A stretch of 64,000 nucleotides of DNA from NCBI GenBank assembly GCA_963848355.1, contig CAWKDG010000014.1, positions 17,859 to 81,858 of the forward strand. Reading direction: 5' to 3'. This document shows, piece by piece, positions 56,211 through 64,000 of this stretch. Both the position numbers and the translations under genes were made by a program. The DNA is from CAWKDG01 sp963848355 (GTDB lineage: Bacteria; Actinomycetota; Acidimicrobiia; Acidimicrobiales; UBA8190). Position 1 is the first letter of the stretch. Each line of letters opens with the position of its first letter. The notes under the pieces are model-generated. The model was not told the DNA's origin and did no database searches. It saw only the letters and a list, made by a program, of their open reading frames with translations.

Positions 56211-57466
56211 GTGAGTGGGCGTCGGTCCACTCGGCGGTTGTCTGCGGCGGCCACCGCGGTCGGCCGCCATCCTCGATCTCGGCCCGTCGGCGGCCGCTTC
56301 GCCCGGGACGGCATCCTCCCAGCTCAGCCCGCGGCCACCAGCACGCGACGGTGGCGGGCCACCAGGCCCAGGTGGCCGCACTCGAAGCCCAGATCGCCCA
56401 GGAACAACAGCAGGTGACCGCGCTCTCCGAGCAGTTCGACCAGTCGACGGTCCATCTCGACCAGGTCCAGGCTCGACTGGCCCAGATCCGCAGCCGACTG
56501 GCGGCCGACAAGGAGCGATATCGCACTGCCCACCACCAGCTCCAGCAGGACGCCGTCAACGCCTACGTCGACGACGCACCGGCCACCGCAACTGAGCACG
56601 ATGTTCTCGTCGACGTCGGACACCGGCGACTCTGCACGACGAGTACCAGAACACCGCCATCGGCAATGTCGATGCCGCCGTGGCCGCCGTGCGGTCCGAC
56701 GAGCACCAGCTGGACGGCGACCGAGGGCACGCTTGCGCGCCGAGGCCGAGCAGGCGGAATCCGGGACGGTGGCCGTCCAGCAGTCAGAACAAGCGGCCCA
56801 GAGTGCGACGACGGCGGCCGAGACGACGCTCTCTGCGGTCAAAGGACAACTGGCCCAGATGATCGCCCAACAGGCGGCCCAGCAGGCGGCCCAACAGGCG
56901 GCGGCGGCCGCCGCGGCCGCCAACGCCGCCGCCCGCCGGAGAGCGGCCCAGAAAGCAGCCGAGGACGCCCAGGTGGCCCAGACCGTCGGTGGAGGATCGG
57001 CGGCCGCCACGGCGGCCACCGACTCCGCCAATCAGGCGGCCGGGTGCGGCCGGGTCCACCGGCGTGGTCGGGAGCGGCAACCCTGAGCGGCCCAGGGCGA
57101 CGGAGCCGTGGCCCTGACCGCGGCCGAGAGCTACCTCGGGGTGCCCTACGAGTACGGCGGGGCCAGCATGAGCGGCGTGGACTGCTCGGGGCTGACCATG
57201 CTCGCCTGGCAGGCGGCCGGGGTCTCTCTGCTCCATTCGGCCGCCGCTCCAGCGCAGCGAATCCACCCCCGTGCCGCTCGGCCGAGGTCCAGCCCGGCGA
57301 TCTGCTCTTCTACGACCTCGGCGGCGATGGCATCGACCACGTCGTGATGTACGTGGGATCGGGCCCCTACGGAGCCGACACGATCATCCAGGCCGCCCAC
57401 ACCGGCACCGTGGTCGAGTTCGACCCCATCTGGTACTTCGGGCTGGTCGGCGCCGGGCGGCCCTGA
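56211..57466 (+). pseudogene. NlpC/P60 peptidoglycan endopeptidase, second copy, frameshifted
   Basis: The start is probably the GTG at 56211, followed by a signal-like SAAATAV region. Coiled coils (QAQVAALEAQIAQEQQQVTAL; TTLSAVKGQLAQMIAQQAAQQAAQQAA) precede the domain ESYLGVPYEYGGASMSGVDCSGLTMLAW (catalytic Cys). A shift follows, then DLLFYDLGGDGIDHVVMYVG (catalytic His) and a stop at 57466. Breaks lie near 56270, 56615-56730, 57040 and 57265. It is a paralog of 30308-31489 with the same ending GLVGAGRP. Confidence 0.82.
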
Positions 57467-57549
57467 GCGACGCCGGCGGGCTCCTGGTCCGCTCGTCGGG
57501 CCGTCGGCGGAAGGGCCCTGTCGTCGATCCGGGGGAGCCGACGGGTACC

Positions 57550-58432
57550 ATGACCCCAATGGCCACCGGTAGGGAGACAGCGCAGCGCGAGCACCGTGCC
57601 GCTCTCGTTCCCCTTCCCCGACCCGACGACGAGACGATCGCCGGCCAGCGTCTTTCGGACGTCGACGAATGGGGCCGTTCCGAGCACATGCGGAGCTTGG
57701 CTCGAAAGGTGTACGCACCTCTCTACAAGCACTGGTTCCGGGTCGAATGGGAAGGGCTCGAGAAGATCCCGAAGACCGGTGGGGCGCTCTTGGTGGCCAA
57801 CCACGCCGGCGCCATCCCGTCCGACGCCCCAGTGATCATGCACGGCATCGAGGAGGAGCTCGGCCGCCCTGTCTACGGTTTGGCCGACTACTTCTTCCGC
57901 GAGGCACCCTGGGTGGGAACGATGTGGGCCCGCGTCGGCGGTGTTCCCGCTCATCCCGACAACGCCGTCCGGATCCTGCGTGATCAGGGACAGCTCGTCC
58001 TCGTCTTCCCCGAAGGGACGAAGGGGCCATCGAAGACCTACACCGACCGATACCGCCTCAGGCGCTTCGGTCGCGGCGGCTTCGTCGAGATCGCCATGCG
58101 GGCAGGTGTCCCCGTCATTCCCATCGCCGTGGTCGGCGCCGAGGAATCAATGCCCATTCTGTTCCGTGCCCCGCGGCTGGCCAAGATTGCTCGGCGTGCC
58201 CTACTTCCCGGTCACGGCCAACATGATGGCGTTCGGACCTCTCGGGCTCGGACTCTACTTCCCTGCCAAGTTCAAACTCCGGGTCCTCGACCCCGTGACC
58301 TTCAATGTGCCGGCCGCCCAGGAGCGCTACTCCAAGAGCCGGGTCATGGAGGAGGCGGAGACGATCCGCATGCACCTCCAGGAGACCCTCTACGAGATGT
58401 TGCGCGAACGGCGCAGCGTCTGGTTCGGCTGA
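57550..58432 (+). pseudogene. PlsC-like 1-acyl-glycerol-3-phosphate acyltransferase, one frameshift
   Basis: About 294 residues. The acyltransferase motif reads NHAGAIPSDAPV, which replaces the usual NHxxxxD by a longer spacing; later motifs are VFPEGTKGPSKTY and GVPVIPIAVVGAEE. A shift near 58195 leads to LGVPYFPVTANMMAFGPLGLGLYFPAKFKLRVLDPV and a stop at 58432. It probably acylates lysophosphatidate or a lipid-linked substrate at the inner membrane. The next gene starts three bases later, so they form a pair. Confidence 0.83.
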
Positions 58433-58435
58433 CAC

Positions 58436-59485
58436 GTGGGGCGGCGCGTCCTCATCACCGGGCTCGACAGCTTCTGGGGAGGCCGCATGGCGCAGGCCCT
58501 CGAGTCGGATCCCGAAGTCGAGATGATTCTCGGCATGGGCACCCGCGAACCGTCGGTCTCCCTGGAGCGCACCGAGTTCGTCCGAGCCGACCAGACCTAC
58601 TCGATCTTGTCCCGCATCGTCCGTGCCACCCAGGTGGACACCATCGTCCACACCTTCCTGGTGGTCGATTCCACCCGTGTCTCGGGACGGGCACTCCACG
58701 AGATCAACGTCATCGGGAGCATGAACCTCCTGGCCGCCGCCGGACAGACCGGCTCACCGGTGCGCCAGGTCGTGGTGAAGTCCTCCACGTTGGTCTACGG
58801 ATCAGCGTCGACCGACCCGATGTGGTTCCGGGAAGAGATGTCACGCACCTCTCCGGCTCGCACCCGGGTGGAGAGGTCGCTCCTCGAGGTCGAGGGTCTC
58901 GTCCGCGACTTCGCCGAGGACAATCCGGCCACGGTTGTGACCGTTCTCCGGTTCGCCAACGTCCTCGGCACCGACATCGTGACCCCGATCAGCGCCAACC
59001 TGTCACGGTCGCTGTGCCCGTCGGTGGCGGGATACAACCCGCTCGTCCAATTCGTCGAGGAGGACGACGTGATCCGCTGCCTCGAGCACGTCACCCGTCA
59101 CCGCATCCCCGGTCTTTACAACGTGGCCGGCGACGGCAGGCTCCCCTGGAGCGAGGTGGCAGAGATGTGCGGCACCCGCCTCCTGCCCTTCCCCCCATGG
59201 GCACCCAGAGCATGGCGGCACCGATGGTGCGCCTCGGTCTCATCGATTTTCCGCCGGAGCTCGGCGGATCTTCTGCGCTACGGAAGGGGCGTCGACACAT
59301 CCCGTGTGACGAAGACGGGCTTCACCTGTCGCTACACCTCCGCCGGAACCGTCGACAACTTCATCCGTGCCCTGCGCCTACGCCGCAGTGTGGGTAAGCC
59401 ACCGGCCTCTTACACCTACGAGCAGGACATCGAGCAGTTTTTCCGCCACTCGTCGGCTGTGGTGCACGTCTCCAGCGACAAGTGA
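58436..59485 (+). CDS. SDR-type NAD-dependent epimerase/dehydratase paired with PlsC
   Basis: 349 residues from a GTG start. RRVLITGLDSFWGGRMAQALE holds the cofactor motif. VVVKSSTLVYGSASTDPMWFREEM, VLRFANVLGTDIVTP and PLVQFVEEDDVIRCLEHVTRHRIPGLYNVAGDGRLPWSEVAEM are family blocks. A pair of compensating shifts probably lies near 59200 and 59263: in another frame that segment reads PMGTQSMAAPMVRLGLIDFPPEL. The gene pair with PlsC recurs in actinobacteria. The substrate is unknown. Confidence 0.83.
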   Translation: MGRRVLITGLDSFWGGRMAQALESDPEVEMILGMGTREPSVSLERTEFVRADQTYSILSRIVRATQVDTIVHTFLVVDSTRVSGRALHEINVIGSMNLLAAAGQTGSPVRQVVVKSSTLVYGSASTDPMWFREEMSRTSPARTRVERSLLEVEGLVRDFAEDNPATVVTVLRFANVLGTDIVTPISANLSRSLCPSVAGYNPLVQFVEEDDVIRCLEHVTRHRIPGLYNVAGDGRLPWSEVAEMCGTRLLPFPPWAPRAWRHRWCASVSSIFRRSSADLLRYGRGVDTSRVTKTGFTCRYTSAGTVDNFIRALRLRRSVGKPPASYTYEQDIEQFFRHSSAVVHVSSDK

Positions 59486-59505
59486 CCTGACGCGATTCGG
59501 TCAGG
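59486..59505. terminator. candidate bidirectional hairpin between convergent genes
   Basis: CCTGAC and GTCAGG form a 6-bp stem with an 8-base loop immediately after the epimerase stop, between that gene and the convergent FkbM gene. No T-tract follows, so the call is weak. Confidence 0.3.
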
Positions 59506-59546
59506 AAGACACGCCCGACGGTAGGAGCAATACGAAGATCGGTGCG

Positions 59547-60566
59547 TTATATGGCTTTGCCTGAGGCCCTTGTATCTGTCGTAGAGTCGCGGGGTTCCGG
59601 ATTGCGGCGCTGGGCGAGCTTGTCAACCAGCCACCGTCCGAATCCAACGGCACCGTAAGCGTCATGCAGGATCCTGGCCAAGCGGTACGTCCCCGGGTCA
59701 TCCAGTTGGTCGATACGCGAGCGGTTGGGGATGAACACGGCGTCGGCCCACAAAAGTCGCTCCGGGTGCTGGCTCGCCCCTCCGTAGCTGTAACGGACCA
59801 ATCGGGGAAGGTCGAACAGCTCAAATCCTCGCTCGGCGAGGAAACCGAAGATATCGTCGAAAAGAGGCTGCGCCTTGTAGATGGGGAAGAATTCCACTTC
59901 CGCGTGAACGACCAGGATATCCTCGAGCAGTCGCTCGGCGCCCCTCAGGACGTCCAACTCGGCTCCCTGTACGTCGAGCTTCAGCATGTCGACACGTTCG
60001 TGAACCACGTCATCGAGTCGGGTCGTTTGGACCTCCACCAACTCGACGACGGTGACAATCTCGGCCAGGCCCTCGAAGTCGCCGAGCCGGTCTAGGTTCG
60101 GTTCGTAGAGCGACGAAGAGGAGCTGGGTTCGGTCCGATGGAACGTCCGGCGACTGCCGTCTCCGGCGAAGTGCGGAAGTAGGGTCCAGCTCGGATCGCG
60201 CCTGAGACGCTCGCCGTGAGTGTCTTCCAGGGGCTCCACGCCGATCACCTTGCACCCACCACCGTCGAGGAGCGGGCGAAAGACATCGTCCTCGCCTTCG
60301 AGCGCCTGGGCTCCGATGTCGAGGATGGTCAGTGCCGGGCCGTCGGGGAGGGGCGGCGGGAGCGGCCTCGTCAGTCGTGCCGTTAGCTGAGCGCGCTCCG
60401 TTGACCAGGCGAATTCCCTCACGATCATCTCCAGAGACATACCCTGCTCAAGCGCATGACTCCATTGGTCGACTTCGTCAGCGCTCGGCTTCCGCTCCAG
60501 CAACCCGCGGTACAGGCTCTGCACGATCTCGGCCACCCCCATGTTCGACTCGAGGCGGCCGTTCAC
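59547..60566 (-). CDS. DUF4214-like domain fused to FkbM-family methyltransferase
   Basis: 339 residues, frame intact. Residues 10-65 (VAEIVQSLYRGLLERKPSADEVDQWSHALEQGMSLEMIVREFAWSTE) resemble the DUF4214 domain of surface and glycosyltransferase proteins. Then comes an FkbM domain: LTILDIGAQALEGEDDVFRPLL, VIGVEPLED, and VDMLKLDVQGAELDVLRGAERLL with the family's D-x-QGAE motif. It may methylate a sugar of the polysaccharide. Confidence 0.85.
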   Translation of the reverse strand: MNGRLESNMGVAEIVQSLYRGLLERKPSADEVDQWSHALEQGMSLEMIVREFAWSTERAQLTARLTRPLPPPLPDGPALTILDIGAQALEGEDDVFRPLLDGGGCKVIGVEPLEDTHGERLRRDPSWTLLPHFAGDGSRRTFHRTEPSSSSSLYEPNLDRLGDFEGLAEIVTVVELVEVQTTRLDDVVHERVDMLKLDVQGAELDVLRGAERLLEDILVVHAEVEFFPIYKAQPLFDDIFGFLAERGFELFDLPRLVRYSYGGASQHPERLLWADAVFIPNRSRIDQLDDPGTYRLARILHDAYGAVGFGRWLVDKLAQRRNPEPRDSTTDTRASGKAI

Positions 60567-60611
60567 CGTGCTGTTACGCTTTGACGGGCCACGACATCAT
60601 CCTTTCCGACG

Positions 60612-61230
60612 TCAGACCTGGCTGATCCAGGTCGGAATGAGCTCACTGCGACGCTCCACCCACTCCTCGGACGTGAGGGCGTAGCGGACATGGTCCTCCC
60701 ACCGCCCGTCGATCTCCAGGTAGCGCACGGCCACCCCTTCCTCGCGCAGCTCAGCTTCTCGACCACGCGCCGGCTGGGGCGGTTGCGGGGCACGATGGCG
60801 ATCTCGACCCGGTGCAGGGCGAGCTCCTCGAAGGCAAAGCGCAGGACCACCACGGTGGCCTCGGGGGCCAGACCCTTCCCGGCCATGGCCTCGTCCACCC
60901 AGTACCCGACGAAGGCGTTCTGGAACGGCCCACGTTGGATCGACGACAACGTGATCTCGCCGGCCAGACGGTCCCCCACGAAGATGCCGAAGCCGTAGCC
61001 GCTGCCGAGCTGACGCTCCCGCTCGCGGGCCGCGCACCGTGCCACGAAGCTGGCCCGGTCCTCGGGGGTGGGCGGGGCCCCGGTGGGCCGTGGCTCCCAC
61101 GGCACGAGCCAGTGGCGGCAACGGGCCCGCACCTCGAACCAGGCGTCGTAGTCGGCCTCACCGAGCGTCCGCAGGAGTATCCGGGCCCCTGCAGCTCGAG
61201 CGGTGTCACCCGCGTGGCCCGGCCGATCAC
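60612..61230 (-). pseudogene. RimJ/RimL-type GNAT acetyltransferase, two frameshifts
   Basis: Start at the GTG 61230, overlapping the upstream stop as GTGA. Restored blocks are RILLRTLGEADYDAWFEVRARCRHWLVPWEP, LAGEITLSSIQRGPFQNAFVGYWVDEAMAGKGLAPEATVVVLRFAFEELALHRVEIAI (acetyl-CoA motif) and AVRYLEIDGRWEDHVRYALTSEEW. Shifts lie near 61190 (a G-run) and 60755. RimJ-type enzymes acetylate protein N-termini; the target here is unknown. Confidence 0.82.
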
Positions 61231-62314
61231 CGTCCGAGCACCTCCCCCAACGCCCCGAGCAGCAGGTCGACGTTGCGCCGCCGCGCCGTGTGGCCCATGC
61301 AGCCGATGCGCCACACCCGGCCGGCCATGGGCCCCACCCCGGCCCCGATCTCGATGCCGTAGCGCCCGAGCAGCGCCCGGCGCACGGCCGCCTCGCCGTC
61401 GCCGGACAAGGCGTCGGGGACCCACACCGTGGTGAGCTGGGGCAGGCGGTGGTCGGAGGGGGCGACGAGCCGGAGGCCGAGCTTCTCGAGCCCGGCCTGC
61501 AGGGTGCGACCACAGGTGCGGTGGCGCGCGCAGGCCGCCTCGAGGCCCTCCTCGAGCACGACACCGAGCCCCGCGTGCAGGGCCATCACCATCGAGACCG
61601 GCGCCGTGTGGTGGTACGTGCGGCCGCCCTCGCCCTCGACGTACCGGGCGATGAGACCGAGATCGAGGTACCACGACGGCGGCCGCTCCGGAACCGCCCG
61701 CGGGCACGGGCCGCGCGGTGAGGGGGGCCAGGCCCGGCGGGACACCGAGGCACTTCTGCGTGGCGCTGTAGGCGATGTCGATGCCCCAGCCGTCCACGTC
61801 GAGCGGGATGCCGCCGAGCGAGGTCACGGTGTCGGCGATCAGGAGCGCGTCGCCCTTGCCGCGCCCCACCTCGTCCACGTCGTTGCGCACGCCCGTCGAC
61901 GTCTCGGCGTGCACCATGGCGATGACCTTCGGTGCCGGGTGGGCGGCACCACCGCCTCGGGGTCGAGGGGCTCGCCCCAGGGGGCGTCCACCCGCACCAC
62001 GTCGGCGCCCAGCCGGCGCGCCACCTCGCACATGCGCTCCCCGAACAGCCCGTTCACGCCCACGACGACGACGTCGCCGGGACTCACGAAGTTGACGAAG
62101 GCCGCCTCCATGCCCGCCGAGCCGGTCCCGCTCACCGGCAGCGTCAGGGCATTCGACGTCCGGAACACGGCCGGAGGCGGTCGCAGGTGTCGTCCAGCAG
62201 GGCCAGGAATTCGGGGTCGAGGTGCCCGAGCAGCGGGTGGGTGAGCGCCGAGGTGACCTCGGGATAGAGGTTCGACGGCCCTGGGCCCATGAGGACACGA
62301 TCGGTGAGCGCCAC
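61227..62314 (-). pseudogene. class-V aminotransferase (alanine-glyoxylate / serine-pyruvate type), frameshifted
   Basis: The start GTG at 62314 gives VALTDRVLMGPGPSN, typical of the family. Then SNALTLPVSGTGSAGMEAAFVNFVSPGDVVVVGVNGLFGERM, LIADTVTSLGGIPLDVDGWGIDIAYSATQKCLGVPPGL (PLP Lys in SATQK) and TYHHTAPVSMVMALHAGL, ending RVWRIGCMGHTARRRNVDLLLGAL. Breaks lie near 62170, 61945 and 61700. It is a PLP enzyme that transaminates glyoxylate; the ethylmalonyl-CoA steps elsewhere in the window would produce glyoxylate. Confidence 0.85.
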
Positions 62315-62656
62315 TCCTCGATGCTAGGCATGAATGGACGACTCATGGCCAGCCGTGTGGTTGAGGGATCCGCTTCTGACACCTCCGACCCCTGAGCCGT
62401 CCCCTCCGGCTGGGGCCGGAGCCGCCGGATTCTGCGCCCCCCCAACCCTCGGTCGGGTCGTCCGACAGAGCAGGCGAGGTGCTCCGCTTTCCCCCGACGT
62501 CCCCTTTCCGATTCGGGCGTCGATGCTATTGTCCTTCCGTGCCCCAGGGCTGCACACGGTACGCAGCATGACGCACACAATCATCGGGAGCCGTTCTCTC
62601 GAAGATGGCGGATTCCCGCACCACTCCTCTCTTTGCGGGACGACGACGCGACCCTG
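62315..62656. other. divergent intergenic region
   Basis: About 340 bases between the aminotransferase and the last glycosyltransferase, which point away from each other. It must contain both promoters. Near 62524 there is a TATTGT element that could be a -10 for the plus strand; I see no convincing -35. No gene is supported. Confidence 0.35.
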
Positions 62657-64000
62657 ATGCCTGCAGAGAGTGGCCAGCCCGATGAGATGGCCGACCGCCG
62701 CGAGTCCGAGCTCGACGGCGCGTACGAGCGGAAATCTGCCGGCGAGATCGAAAACGACCGCCTCCTGCTCGCACTCAAGCAACGGAACGCCGAGATCGAG
62801 GCGATCTATCGGACGAAGACGTTCCGTTATACGGCGTTCCTGCGTCGGATTTACGGACTCGCTCGACGCCGCATAAGCATGATCCCATCTCAAGGAGATC
62901 ATCCCGCGACGGAGGACCGGAGTTACTCCCGATGGGTGGCGACGTTCGACACCATCGACGACTCTGTTCGAGAGGCGATCCGCAAACGTCTGGAACTGCT
63001 GCCCGAGCAACCTCTCGTATCGATCATCCTCCCCGTCTACAACACCCCAGCGCCCTACCTGAAGGCGGCGATCGATTCGGTCATCGCCCAGATCTACACC
63101 AATTGGGAGCTGTGCGTCGCCGACGACTGCTCGACCGAACCACAGTCGGTGGGATGCTCGCCGACTATGCCGATCGCGACCCGCGAATCAAGGTCACTAC
63201 CAGATCGGAGAACGGTCACATCTCGGCCGCCTCCAATACCGCTCTCGATATGGCCACCGGAACGTGGGTCGCCCCATTCGATCACGACGATCTGCTGGCC
63301 GAGCACGCTCTGGCCTTGGGGATGCTCGCCGCCCAGATCTCCCGGACGCCGGGCTCATCTACAGCGACGAGGACAAGATCGACGAGCGGGTCGCCGGTCG
63401 CCTCCCCTACTTCAAGCCCGATTTCGACCCCTACTATTGCTGGCTCAGAACTACCTCACCCATCTTCTGTTCCTCAGCGACCTGGTCACCGCGGCCGGAG
63501 GATACCGGCTGGGCTACGAGGGGAGCCAGGACTGGGATCTGATCCTACGGGTGACAGAGCGCCTCGAACCTTCGCAGTCGCCCACGTTCCTCATGTGCTC
63601 TACCACTGGCGGGTGCACGACGACCTCGACCGCTTCGCTGGTGTCGGACAAGCCCTATGCCCTGGACGCCGGCCAACGAGCCGTCACCGACCATCTGGGG
63701 CGACGTGGCCTCAGCGCAGACGTGTACCGCATCCCGTGGCTGGGCCACAACTGGGTGAAGTGGCAACTGCCGGCCTCTCCTCCGATGGTGAGCATCATCA
63801 TCCCCACGAGAGATGGCACCCTGCTGAACAGGTGTATCAACAGCATCCTGGCCTTCACGACGTATCCCAACTTCGAGATCGTTGTCATCGACAACGGGAG
63901 CCAAGAATTGGCGACATTCGAGTACCTCCATCAGAATGGACAGCACCTAACAATTTTCGTGACGAACGATCCTTCAACTTTTCGGCGCTCAACAATGCCG
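62657..64000 (+). pseudogene. GT2 glycosyltransferase with two GT-A domains, frameshifted and cut by the window end
   Basis: ATG at 62657. An N-terminal coiled coil with SAGEIENDRLLLALKQRNAEIEAIYRTKTFRYT is followed by domain one: PLVSIILPVYNTPAPYLKAAIDSVIAQIYTNWELCVADDCST, then VAPFDHDDLLAEHAL and GLIYSDEDKIDE. Domain two starts with MVSIIIPTRDGTLLNRCINSILAFTTYPNFEIVVIDNGS near 63785 and runs off the window. It is the tandem-GT2 architecture of O-antigen/rhamnan enzymes. Breaks lie near 63150, 63340, 63445 and 63570. Confidence 0.83.

Noticed and set aside
63094..63946. Minus-strand frames opposite the last GT2 gene
   Set aside because: They are antisense to two clear GT-A domains.

Overview
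The window is GC-rich DNA from an actinobacterium, most likely Acidimicrobiia or a close relative. The pointers are a sufB/sufD/Rieske/sufC set, two luciferase-like flavin oxidoreductases, a Streptomyces-like set of ethylmalonyl-CoA pathway genes, a TIGR03084-type (mycothiol-type) fold, and a PlsC plus epimerase pair. This is inference from protein families; there is no rRNA to place it. Many conserved genes are broken by single-base frameshifts, often beside homopolymers. Frames are clean from about 16.5 to 29.6 kb, apart from one shift in the acyl-CoA dehydrogenase, and very disturbed at 2.4-5.5, 14.4-16, 31.5-44 and 46.7-64 kb. I read most of these as sequence errors, with some real decay possible.

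Layout. 1-1.9 kb: an alpha/beta hydrolase and a luciferase-like oxidoreductase. 2.36-6.1 kb: an insertion sequence whose right terminal inverted repeat is split by a complete group II intron. The intron ends can be fixed by comparison with the intact left repeat. 6.1-8.6 kb: a secreted S1 protease with a seven-unit C-terminal repeat domain. 8.7-14 kb: Fe-S assembly genes, split by a crotonase on the other strand. 14.2-22.3 kb: oligopeptidase B, a DUF4115 protein, a second luciferase-like enzyme, an XRE regulator, an RmlC-like epimerase, an MBL/flavin-reductase fusion and an epoxide-hydrolase-like protein. 22.3-29.5 kb: MutY, then a MaoC hydratase, a methylsuccinyl-CoA-dehydrogenase-like protein and a CoA-ester lyase. 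The last three fit consecutive late steps of the ethylmalonyl-CoA pathway. 29.5-34.7 kb: housekeeping genes, including an NlpC/P60 hydrolase, an Lgt-like protein and a MarR regulator.

34.8-64 kb is a large surface-polysaccharide region. It holds GT2 and GT4 glycosyltransferases, a nucleotide-sugar dehydrogenase, sugar epimerases, an acyltransferase-3/SGNH O-acetylase, four multi-spanning GT-C-like proteins, FkbM methyltransferases and a second NlpC/P60 hydrolase beside a tRNA gene. Several genes are translationally coupled through GTGA overlaps. A chimeric pseudogene at 40.5-40.9 kb joins a dehydrogenase fragment to an epimerase C-terminus, which shows recombination within the locus. The tRNA has a UAA (Leu) anticodon but a short variable loop, which is unusual for tRNA-Leu.
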